Made by a program: the position numbers and the translations under genes
Part shown: piece by piece, positions 45,716 to 53,044 of the stretch
Layout of the letters: every line of letters begins with the position of its first letter
Position numbering within the stretch: the stretch's first letter is position 1
DNA from: Mangrovibacterium lignilyticum
GTDB taxonomy: Bacteria; Bacteroidota; Bacteroidia; Bacteroidales; Prolixibacteraceae
DNA length: 64,000 nt
Direction: 5' to 3'
NCBI RefSeq assembly: GCF_010882175.1
Contig: NZ_WKLH01000002.1
Coordinates: 1,488,001-1,552,000 of the forward strand
The notes under the pieces: generated by a model
Databases searched by the model: none
Told to the model about the DNA's origin: nothing
Seen by the model: the letters and a program-made list of their open reading frames with translations, nothing else

Positions 45716-46795
45716 ATGAACCTTCAGTTAAAAGAAAATTTCAAATATTCGTTGTTGGTACCAACCAGCATGGGTGTGCGCATCACTCCGGTAAACGGGC
45801 AACCGGTTTATAGCACTAATTTATTCCAAATGCAGGCTACCAGTGCGGAGACAAACGTAGCCAGCGTATCATCGTATTTGGGTTTACCTGTGAAAGTGTT
45901 GACCACCTTTGTGAAGGACAGCCCTGTGGCCAAATTTATCAAAAGTGACTTGAAAGCACGCCATATGGATTACGAAGGACCTGAAGTAGAGCAAGGCGAT
46001 CCCTGGGGATACCGTCACCAATTTAATATTGCAGACAGCGGCTTTGGCTCTCGCGGACCTCGTGTTCAAAACGACCGTGCCGGAGAAGTTGGTCGCACCC
46101 TCAATGTGAAAGATTTTGACCTGGAGCGCATTTTCGGGGAAGAAGGTGTTCAAATCGTTCACTTGTCCGGTTTGATTGCTGCACTCTCACCCGAAACAAG
46201 TGAATTCTGTTTGGAAATTGCACGTGCTGCTAAAAAATATGGCACCCTCATTTCTTTCGACTTGAACTATCGCGCTTCGTTTTGGAAAGGCCGAGAAGAA
46301 GAGCTTCATAAAAACTTTACTGAAATTGCATCTGTTTCTGATATCCTGATTGGTAACGAAGAAGATTTTCAATTATGCTTTGACATTAAAGGTCCTGAAG
46401 CTGGTGGAAAAGGTATCAAAGATGAAATTGATGAATTTAAAGGATTAATCAACAACGTGAAAGCTGCTTTCCCTAACGCAAAGGTATTCGCAACAACCCT
46501 GCGTCAGGTAATAAGTACCAACGAACACCTATGGGGAGCTGTATTACGTGCCGGCGATGACTGGCAAGTTGTGGAGCCTCGTAAAATTAATGTACTTGAT
46601 CGTATTGGCGGTGGCGATGGTTTTGTTGGTGGCATGTTGTATGCGATTCTGAAAGGCTGGGACAGTGAAAAATGGCCTCAATTTGGTTGGGCTACCGGTG
46701 CTCTGGCTACCACTTTTCTAACCGACTACGGCCAGCCAGCCGACGAAGATATGGTGTGGAGTATCTGGGCAGGAAACGCCCGCGTAAAACGCTAA
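45716..46795 (+). CDS. PfkB-family sugar (acid) kinase
   Basis: A 359-residue ribokinase-family kinase. Visible are FQMQATSAETNVASVSSYLG, a substrate-lid segment with GFGSRGPRVQNDRAG, ISFDLNYRASFWKG, SDILIGNEEDFQLCF, and the catalytic VLDRIGGGDGFVGGMLYAIL (Asp in GGGDG). Homologues are usually labelled 2-dehydro-3-deoxygluconokinase, but a clear kdgK with eda lies 5 kb away. Here the neighbours are a LarA homologue and gnd. A gluconate or mannonate kinase role is therefore an equally good hypothesis. The N-terminus lacks the MLRLxxP motif seen in kdgK. Confidence 0.85.
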   Translation: MNLQLKENFKYSLLVPTSMGVRITPVNGQPVYSTNLFQMQATSAETNVASVSSYLGLPVKVLTTFVKDSPVAKFIKSDLKARHMDYEGPEVEQGDPWGYRHQFNIADSGFGSRGPRVQNDRAGEVGRTLNVKDFDLERIFGEEGVQIVHLSGLIAALSPETSEFCLEIARAAKKYGTLISFDLNYRASFWKGREEELHKNFTEIASVSDILIGNEEDFQLCFDIKGPEAGGKGIKDEIDEFKGLINNVKAAFPNAKVFATTLRQVISTNEHLWGAVLRAGDDWQVVEPRKINVLDRIGGGDGFVGGMLYAILKGWDSEKWPQFGWATGALATTFLTDYGQPADEDMVWSIWAGNARVKR

Positions 46796-46820
46796 CAGGC
46801 AATAGCCTTAGGATAACTTT

Positions 46821-46860
46821 GTGACGATTGTGTGTTTTTGAAATCAACCTCAGTCGTCAC
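46821..46860 (+). repeat. Inverted repeat in the kinase-larA intergenic gap
   Basis: GTGACGA (46821-46827) and TCGTCAC (46854-46860) with 26 nt between, followed by TTTGGTCACA. Could be an mRNA stem or a protein site; no T-run after it. Confidence 0.35.
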
Positions 46861-46898
46861 TTTGGTCACAATAAATTGAAATCATTAAATAAAAGACA

Positions 46899-48188
46899 AT
46901 GATTTATTACGAAATTGGCTCAACAAGCCACGAGTTAACCAAAGAGGACCTCAAGAAAGGGTTATTTGCGGCACTCGATCAAATAAAAGGAATCAACAAA
47001 GTACTGGCCATTCCGCCTGACTATACGCGACTGCCGAGTCGGTCAGGCGATCTGACTGAGCTTACCTGGGAATACTACGGCGATAAGCTGACAGACGTAC
47101 TTCCGGCATTGGGTACACACACACCAATGACCGCGGAACAAATTCACCACATGTTCGGGAAATTGCCGGATTCGCTCATTCGGGATCACGACTGGCGCAA
47201 CGATGTGGTAACCGTTGGTACTGTTCCTGCAAAATTTGTCAAAGAAGTTTCGGAAGGAGCTGTTGAATTCCCTTGGCCAGCACAGGTCAACAAATTGTTG
47301 CTCGAAGGAAATTTCGATCTGATTTTATCCATTGGCCAGGTGGTTCCCCACGAAGTGGTTGGGATGGCCAACTACAATAAAAATGTATTTGTTGGGACAG
47401 GTGGTTCCGAAGGAATCAATAAAAGTCACTTCATCGGTGCTGCTTACGGTATGGAGCGAATGATGGGACATGCCGACACTCCTGTACGTAAGGTTTTCAA
47501 TTATGCATCTGATAACTTCACGCAAGACCTGCCGATTTTGTATGTTCAAACGGTCGTAGGTCTGGATAAAACAGATGGTAGAATTAAGTGTCGCGGACTG
47601 TTTATCGGAGATGATTTTGAAGTGTTCGACAAAGCTGCCAAACTTTCGCTACAGGTGAATTTTGAAATGCTGGACCGACCTCTTAAGAAAGTTGTTGTTT
47701 ACCTTGACCCAACTGAATTCAAATCGACGTGGTTGGGCAACAAGTCGGTCTACCGCACACGCATGGCCATTGACGACGACGGCGAATTGATCGTATTGGC
47801 ACCGGCATTAAAAGAATTTGGTGAGGACAAAGAAATTGATCGTCTGATTCGTAAATATGGTTACTATGGAACACCTGAAACCTTGAAGGCTGTTGATGAA
47901 AACAAGGAGCTGCAGGATAACCTGGGCGCCGCCGCTCACCTAATCCATGGTTCTTCTGAAGGACGATTTTCAATTACTTATTGCCCAGGGAAAAAGCCCG
48001 GTAACCTGACTCAAGAGGAAATCGAAAGTGTTGGGTTTATTTACGGTGATTTTGATGAAGTGACTGCCAAATACAACCCCGAAAAACTGAAAGACGGTTT
48101 CAACACGATGCCCGACGGCGAAGAAATATTTTACATTTCCAACCCGGCAATCGGCCTTTGGGCTTTCAAAGATCGGTTTAATTACTAG
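46899..48188 (+). CDS. LarA-family (nickel-pincer) 2-hydroxyacid racemase/epimerase homologue
   Basis: A 429-residue protein of the lactate racemase (LarA, DUF2088) superfamily. The LarA landmarks are present: PPDYTRLP (Arg44), LGTHTPMTAEQ (His74), the cofactor/metal region VVPHEVVGMANYNKNVF with His151 and Lys161, and INKSHFIGA with His177. In LarA the equivalent Lys binds the nickel-pincer nucleotide and His ligates Ni. The family also contains D-gluconate 2-epimerases, malate and phenyllactate racemases. In an operon with a mannonate-forming SDR, a sugar kinase and gnd, a D-mannonate/D-gluconate 2-epimerase is my best guess. LarB, LarC and LarE are not in this window and would be required. 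Confidence 0.85.
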   Translation: MIYYEIGSTSHELTKEDLKKGLFAALDQIKGINKVLAIPPDYTRLPSRSGDLTELTWEYYGDKLTDVLPALGTHTPMTAEQIHHMFGKLPDSLIRDHDWRNDVVTVGTVPAKFVKEVSEGAVEFPWPAQVNKLLLEGNFDLILSIGQVVPHEVVGMANYNKNVFVGTGGSEGINKSHFIGAAYGMERMMGHADTPVRKVFNYASDNFTQDLPILYVQTVVGLDKTDGRIKCRGLFIGDDFEVFDKAAKLSLQVNFEMLDRPLKKVVVYLDPTEFKSTWLGNKSVYRTRMAIDDDGELIVLAPALKEFGEDKEIDRLIRKYGYYGTPETLKAVDENKELQDNLGAAAHLIHGSSEGRFSITYCPGKKPGNLTQEEIESVGFIYGDFDEVTAKYNPEKLKDGFNTMPDGEEIFYISNPAIGLWAFKDRFNY

Positions 48189-48219
48189 AAATTAGAATAC
48201 AGACAAAAGACTCATAATT

Positions 48220-49221
48220 TTGAATTCGAAACGAGAAACCCTTAAATGGGGAATTATTGGTTGTGGTGATGTGACCGAAGTTAAAAGTGGTCCGGCCTTT
48301 CAAAAAACAGAACATTCTGAACTGGTTGCTGTCATGCGACGTAGTGCTGAAAAAGCAGAGAACTATGCGAAACGTCATCATGTTCCGAAGTGGTATTCCG
48401 ATGCTGACAAACTGATCAACGACCCGGAAATTAATGCCATTTATGTGGCTACACCTCCTGGAACACATGCTGAATACGCCATAAAAGCAATGCAAGCCGG
48501 AAAACCGGTTTATGTTGAAAAACCAATGGCGACCAATTTTGCTGAGTGCCAGAAGATGCTAAAAGTATCAAAAGAAACAGGCATGCCGCTCAACGTGGCC
48601 TATTACCGTCGTACGCTCCCTGCTTATTTAAAGGTCAAAGAGCTTATCGAAGCAGGTACACTCGGCGATATTCTAACCGTTTCAATTACCCTACACAAAG
48701 CGGCTGAAGAGAGTGACAAAAATCCGGAAACCAATCAAAATTGGCGGGTTGATCCGAAAATTGCCGGTGGTGGCTTGTTCTACGATTTAGCCTCGCATCA
48801 GCTTGACTACCTCGACTTCCTTTTTGGACCGGTGACGAACACAACAGGGTTGGCCTGCAACCAAGCCGGCTTTTATCCTGCAGAGGACACCGTTTCTGCG
48901 ATCTTCACATTTAAAAATGGAGTTATCGGAACCGGCAACTGGTGCTTCGTCGTCGACAAATCGGCCGAACAGGATAAAATCGAAATCACAGGAACAAAAG
49001 GTAAAGTGAGCCTTCCGTGTTTCATTCCTGGTGATGTTGAGCTGACCACCGTAAAAGGGACAGAACATTTCAGCTTTGAAAACCCGGAAAACATATCACA
49101 CAACTTGGTGAAAAATGTGGTCCAGTCGCTGCGTGGGGAAGTAGAATGCGTCAGTACCGGAGAGTCGGCCGCCCGCACCAACAAGGTTTTGGAAGAAATT
49201 GTGAAAAACTATTACAAGTAG
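48220..49221 (+). CDS. Gfo/Idh/MocA-family oxidoreductase
   Basis: A 333-residue NAD(P)-dependent dehydrogenase. Rossmann motif LKWGIIGCGDVTEVKSGPAF, then NAIYVATPPGTHAEYAIKAMQAGKPVYVEKPMATN with the catalytic Lys of the EKP motif, and the C-terminal beta-sheet domain with GGGLFYDLASHQLDYLDFLFG. Substrate unknown; such proteins oxidise sugar or inositol hydroxyls. The start is TTG 48220, since no ATG precedes the Rossmann motif. A TAATTTTG (48215-48222) overlaps it and may be coincidental. It belongs to the lacI-gnd operon. Confidence 0.85.
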   Translation: MNSKRETLKWGIIGCGDVTEVKSGPAFQKTEHSELVAVMRRSAEKAENYAKRHHVPKWYSDADKLINDPEINAIYVATPPGTHAEYAIKAMQAGKPVYVEKPMATNFAECQKMLKVSKETGMPLNVAYYRRTLPAYLKVKELIEAGTLGDILTVSITLHKAAEESDKNPETNQNWRVDPKIAGGGLFYDLASHQLDYLDFLFGPVTNTTGLACNQAGFYPAEDTVSAIFTFKNGVIGTGNWCFVVDKSAEQDKIEITGTKGKVSLPCFIPGDVELTTVKGTEHFSFENPENISHNLVKNVVQSLRGEVECVSTGESAARTNKVLEEIVKNYYK

Positions 49222-49282
49222 AAACCACATTACCAGATAAAACACAATTGTTTTCTCAGATGTGGTTATAGCGAAGACAAAT

Positions 49283-50413
49283 ATGAAATTCATTATCGAC
49301 GATAAAATACCCTACATCAAAGGTGCCCTGGAGCCCTTTGGCGAGGTCGTTTATTTATCGGGTGCGAAAACAACGGCAGAAATCGTTCGCGATGCCGATG
49401 CACTCGTTACCCGTACGCGAACAAAATGCAATGAAAGCGTACTCAAAGGTTCTACGGTGAAATTCATCGCTACAGCAACAATTGGCTTCGATCATATCGA
49501 CACCAATTACTGTGCTGAAACCGGTATTCAATGGACCAACGCACCGGGTTGCAACAGCAAATCGGTAGAACAATACATCGCCTCAACGCTCTTTGTTTTG
49601 GCCGAAAAACACAACTTCGAGTTAAACGGGAAAACGATTGGCGTAGTTGGTGTCGGTCAGGTTGGATCGAAAGTAGCCCGATTTTGCGAAATTATCGGCA
49701 TGAAAGTCTTGCTTAACGACCCTCCCCGCGCCCGTATTGAAGGACCGGAGAAATTTGTCAATTTAAAAGAAATTCAGGAACAGTCTGATTTTATTACGAT
49801 TCATGTTCCTCTGAATATGGAAGGTGAAGATGCCACATTTCACCTGGCTGATAAGAATTTCTTTGCAAACCTTCCCAAAAAGCCTTTTGTAATCAACTCG
49901 TGCCGCGGTGAAATTATCGATAGTACTGCAGCTAAATCAGCCTTGGCAAATCAATCAATCAACGGTTTAATTCTGGATTGTTGGGAAAACGAACCGGACA
50001 TTGATCTTGAATTATTGGCTGCTTGCGACATTGCCACGCCACACATTGCCGGCTACTCGAAAGATGGCAAGGCAAACGGCACCAGTATGAGCATTCAGGC
50101 TATTAGCAAATTTTTCGGTTTGGGCATCGATAACTGGACTGCACCAAATATTGAGCTACCAGAGCAAACAAAAATTCGCCTTGATGGTTTCAAGTGTACC
50201 GAAGAGCAAATTCTTGCCCAAGCCATTCTTTCAACCTACGACATTCGTCACGACGATGCCGCATTAAGGGCAAATACAAAAGATTTTGAAAAGCTTCGTG
50301 GAGACTATCCGGTTCGGCGTGAATTTCCGGTTTTCACCATCGAAACAGAGAATGTGCCCCAAAGTACCATTGAAAAGCTGACGCAAATTGGCTTTCAAAT
50401 AAATACGAAATAG
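49283..50413 (+). CDS. pdxB: 4-phosphoerythronate dehydrogenase
   Basis: A 376-residue D-2-hydroxyacid dehydrogenase. MKFIIDDKIPYIKGALEPFGEV is the usual PdxB start. It continues with ATIGFDHIDTNYC, the NAD motif GVVGVGQVGSKVARF, NSCRGEIID, CWENEPDIDLELL and the active-site HIAGYSKDGKANGT. A C-terminal dimerisation domain (ILSTYDIRHDDAALRA, YPVRREFPVF) separates PdxB from other family members. Its known role is the second step of pyridoxal phosphate synthesis from erythrose-4-phosphate. Presence in a sugar-acid operon is unusual; it may tie PLP precursor supply to pentose phosphate flux or oxidise another 2-hydroxyacid. Start is ATG 49283. Confidence 0.9.
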   Translation: MKFIIDDKIPYIKGALEPFGEVVYLSGAKTTAEIVRDADALVTRTRTKCNESVLKGSTVKFIATATIGFDHIDTNYCAETGIQWTNAPGCNSKSVEQYIASTLFVLAEKHNFELNGKTIGVVGVGQVGSKVARFCEIIGMKVLLNDPPRARIEGPEKFVNLKEIQEQSDFITIHVPLNMEGEDATFHLADKNFFANLPKKPFVINSCRGEIIDSTAAKSALANQSINGLILDCWENEPDIDLELLAACDIATPHIAGYSKDGKANGTSMSIQAISKFFGLGIDNWTAPNIELPEQTKIRLDGFKCTEEQILAQAILSTYDIRHDDAALRANTKDFEKLRGDYPVRREFPVFTIETENVPQSTIEKLTQIGFQINTK

Positions 50414-50449
50414 AACAAATTAAAACAAGAATAATAAATTCATAGTCAA

Positions 50450-51904
50450 ATGAAAAAATTAGCAGATATCGGCTTAATCGGGCTCGCAGTTATGGGCGAA
50501 AACCTGGTTTTGAACATGGAAAGCAAAGGCTTTACGGTTGCTGTTTACAATCGTACCGTTGAAAAAGTTGATAAATTCGTTAACGGTCGTGGTGCCGGTA
50601 AAAATTTCATTGGCGCCCACTCAATTGAAGAGTTGGTCGCTTCGTTGGAAAAACCCCGCAAAGTAATGATGTTGGTAAAAGCCGGAAAACCGGTCGACGA
50701 CTTCATCGAATTATTGATCCCTCATCTGGAACCCGGAGATATCATTATTGACGGTGGTAACTCGCATTTCCCGGATTCAATCCGCCGCACAAAATACGTT
50801 GAAAGCAAAGGCTTGTTGTTCGTCGGATCAGGTGTTTCCGGTGGTGAAGAAGGTGCGCTGAAAGGCCCGTCTATGATGCCCGGAGGAAGCCCTGCTGCAT
50901 GGCCTGCTGTAAAAGACATTTTCCAATCGATTGCTGCGAAGGTTGAAGACGGTTCACCTTGTTGCGACTGGGTTGGTGAAGACGGCGCCGGTCACTTTGT
51001 GAAAATGGTTCACAATGGTATTGAATACGGTGATATGCAAATCATCAACGAAGCTTACCACGTGATGAAAGATCTGTTGGGAATGAGCGCCGATGAAATG
51101 CATGAAGTATTCAAAGTATGGAATACAGAGGAATTGGACTCTTACCTGACTGAAATTACCCGCGATATCCTGGCCTTCAAAGACGAAGATGGTGAGCCGC
51201 TGGTTGAAAAAATTCTGGATACTGCCGGTCAAAAAGGTACCGGTAAATGGACTGGAGTTACAGCTCTGGACTTGGGTATTCCATTAACATTGATCGGTGA
51301 ATCCGTATTCTCCCGTTGCTTATCTGCTCAAAAAGATTTGCGCGTACAAGCTTCAAAAGTGATCAGCGGACCTACTCCGTCATTCACCGGCGACAAAGTG
51401 CAGCTGATTGAAGATTTGAAAATGGCGCTGTTCGGTGCAAAAATCATTTCGTATGCACAAGGCTACAACCTGATGATGGAAGCAGCCAAAGAATACAAAT
51501 GGAACCTGAACTACGGTGGCATTGCGCTAATGTGGCGTGGTGGATGTATCATCCGTTCTGCATTCTTAGCTGACATTAAAGTTGCCTTCGATAATAATCC
51601 AAGCCTGGAAAACCTACTGCTTGATCCATTCTTCAAAGGAAAAGTAGAATCTGCTCAAGCCGGATGGCGTCGGGTATGTGCTGCTGCTTTGACCAATGGT
51701 ATTCCTGTACCGGCCTTGACTTCAGCCTTGTGCTACTTCGATGGTTTCCGCAGCGAACGTTTGCCGGCAAACTTGTTGCAGGCACAACGCGACTACTTCG
51801 GAGCACACACTTACGAACGCATTGACAAACCACGTGGCGAATTCTTCCACACCAACTGGACCGGCCGTGGCGGAGACACATCATCGTCAACATACGACGT
51901 TTAA
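50450..51904 (+). CDS. gnd: 6-phosphogluconate dehydrogenase, decarboxylating
   Basis: Oxidises 6-phosphogluconate to ribulose-5-phosphate + CO2 + NADPH. The 484-residue protein has IGLIGLAVMGENLVLNMESKGF, the NADP-type VAVYNRTVEKVDKF, DGGNSHFPDSIRR, GSGVSGGEEGALKGPSMMPGG, catalytic HFVKMVHNGIEYGDMQIINEAY, GTGKWTGVTALDLGIPLTLI and a C-terminal TNWTGRGGDTSSSTYDV tail. It is the last gene of the operon that starts with lacI, 36 nt after pdxB. No zwf or pgl accompanies it, so here 6-phosphogluconate may come from gluconate rather than glucose-6-phosphate. Confidence 0.96.
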   Translation: MKKLADIGLIGLAVMGENLVLNMESKGFTVAVYNRTVEKVDKFVNGRGAGKNFIGAHSIEELVASLEKPRKVMMLVKAGKPVDDFIELLIPHLEPGDIIIDGGNSHFPDSIRRTKYVESKGLLFVGSGVSGGEEGALKGPSMMPGGSPAAWPAVKDIFQSIAAKVEDGSPCCDWVGEDGAGHFVKMVHNGIEYGDMQIINEAYHVMKDLLGMSADEMHEVFKVWNTEELDSYLTEITRDILAFKDEDGEPLVEKILDTAGQKGTGKWTGVTALDLGIPLTLIGESVFSRCLSAQKDLRVQASKVISGPTPSFTGDKVQLIEDLKMALFGAKIISYAQGYNLMMEAAKEYKWNLNYGGIALMWRGGCIIRSAFLADIKVAFDNNPSLENLLLDPFFKGKVESAQAGWRRVCAAALTNGIPVPALTSALCYFDGFRSERLPANLLQAQRDYFGAHTYERIDKPRGEFFHTNWTGRGGDTSSSTYDV

Positions 51905-51936
51905 ACAAGCGTTTCGTTTTAACAGATATAAATTTG

Positions 51937-51968
51937 AAAGCCGCTTCCCAATTTGGGGAGGCGGCTTT
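51937..51968 (+). terminator. Terminator after gnd
   Basis: Stem AAAGCCGC / GCGGCTTT with inner TCCC/GGGA pairs and a T-run. Nearly the same sequence is found after creD at 54395-54430. Confidence 0.9.
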
Positions 51969-52020
51969 TTTTCATGTCACGATCATCAATAATTACTTCA
52001 GCTATTGTTTGGATGAATAT

Positions 52021-52052
52021 TTTGCACTACTTTGCAATTCAAAGTACTTTTT
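52021..52052 (+). promoter_or_regulatory. Promoter of the membrane protein/winged-helix operon
   Basis: TTTG at 52021-52024, 20-nt spacer, TACTTTTT at 52045-52052 (one mismatch to TAnnTTTG). The operator at 52029-52045 fills the spacer. Confidence 0.55.
52029..52045. promoter_or_regulatory. Operator 1 of the winged-helix/creD module
   Basis: Inverted repeat ACTTTG-N5-CAAAGT (spacer CAATT). The same 17 bases plus the following ACTTTT recur at 53002-53018 in front of creD. Confidence 0.65.
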
Positions 52053-52062
52053 AAATACTAAG

Positions 52063-52692
52063 ATGAAAACTACAGATCATTACCTGGATGAGATCACAGA
52101 GATCAAAAAAATGATGGCACAATCAAGCCGTTTCCTGTCGTTAAGCGGACTATCGGGCGTACTGGTTGGCATCTATGCGCTTATCGGCTCATTTATTGCC
52201 TACAAAATGATATATGTACAGGGCTCTTCCATCTACCGAAAAGTATATCCCAGCGAGATCGTGACTGAGCTGATCGTTCTTGCAGGAGCTTTGCTTATTA
52301 TCGCATTAGGCACTGTAATCTGGCTGACTTCGTCGAATATAAAGAAAGCCGAGCAGAAATTTTGGTCAGTGGGATCGCGTCTTCTGCTAACAAATCTGGC
52401 CATTCCATTAATCACAGGTGGAATCTTAATACTGATCTTTTCGTTCCGCGGAATATACAGTGTTGTTGCTCCATTTTGTTTGGTATTTTATGGCCTTGCG
52501 CTGGTTAACGCTTCAAAATATACCCGCCAAGAGATCTTTTACATGGGTCTTCTGCAAATTGGACTCGGTTTATGTTCGGCCATACTTCCCGGAATGGGGC
52601 TCCTTTTCTGGGCGATCGGTTTTGGCATCGTTCATATCATTTACGGGCTGGTTATGTATTTTCGGTATGAAAGAAAAACCCAAAAGGCGTGA
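52063..52692 (+). CDS. Membrane protein of unknown function, creD module
   Basis: A 209-residue integral membrane protein. A cytosolic N-terminus (MKTTDHYLDEITEIKKMMAQSSRFLSLSG) leads into about six helices (LSGVLVGIYALIGSFIAYKM, LIVLAGALLIIALGTVIWL, LLLTNLAIPLITGGILILIF, SVVAPFCLVFYGLALVNA, GLLQIGLGLCSAILPGMGLLFWAIGFGIVHIIYGLVMYF). Start is ATG 52063; the longer frame crosses the gnd terminator and the promoter. The stop overlaps the GTG of the regulator gene. Such proteins commonly accompany the winged-helix regulator and creD in Bacteroidota, but no function is known to me. Confidence 0.8.
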   Translation: MKTTDHYLDEITEIKKMMAQSSRFLSLSGLSGVLVGIYALIGSFIAYKMIYVQGSSIYRKVYPSEIVTELIVLAGALLIIALGTVIWLTSSNIKKAEQKFWSVGSRLLLTNLAIPLITGGILILIFSFRGIYSVVAPFCLVFYGLALVNASKYTRQEIFYMGLLQIGLGLCSAILPGMGLLFWAIGFGIVHIIYGLVMYFRYERKTQKA

Positions 52693-52985
52693 AAAATCTT
52701 TTTCAAAATCTGGACAAAGCATTTGAGAACAAGATGAGATTAGGCATCATGTCGGTTCTCTATGTCAATGCCTCGGTGTCTTACAACTCCTTAAAAGAAA
52801 CACTGGAGGCAACCGACGGCAATCTGGCCAGCCATTTGAAGCACCTGGAAAAACTGGCTTACATTTCCGTTTCAAAAAGCTTTATCGACCGCAAACCAAA
52901 TACAGAATATGCCATTACCGAATCAGGAAAATCGGCGTTCGAAAAACATTTGAACGCACTTGAGGACATCATTAAGAACCTATAA
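52689..52985 (+). CDS. Winged-helix transcriptional regulator
   Basis: A 98-residue one-domain DNA-binding protein. LDKAFENKMRLGIMSVLYVNASVSYNSLKETLEATDGNLASHLKHLEKLAYISVSKSFIDRKPNTEYAIT has the helix-turn-helix plus wing of the small MarR/PadR-like HTH_34 type. It has no effector domain. The start is GTG 52689, overlapping the upstream TGA. Identical ACTTTG-N5-CAAAGT palindromes precede its own operon and the next gene, creD, so it is probably an autorepressor that also controls creD. Confidence 0.88.
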   Translation: MKNLFQNLDKAFENKMRLGIMSVLYVNASVSYNSLKETLEATDGNLASHLKHLEKLAYISVSKSFIDRKPNTEYAITESGKSAFEKHLNALEDIIKNL

Positions 52986-53001
52986 TTTTTTTTACCTAAT
53001 C

Positions 53002-53018
53002 ACTTTGCAATTCAAAGT
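53002..53018. promoter_or_regulatory. Operator 2, in front of creD
   Basis: ACTTTG-N5-CAAAGT, identical over 17 bases to the site at 52029-52045 and followed by a TACTTTTA (-7-like) overlapping its end, 27 nt before ATG 53045. Confidence 0.65.
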
Positions 53019-53044
53019 ACTTTTAAACCTATAACTATCAGCAC

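Noticed and set aside
45716-46795. Firm naming of the second PfkB kinase as KdgK
   Set aside because: A clear kdgK with eda lies nearby and this protein differs at the N-terminus; substrate left open.
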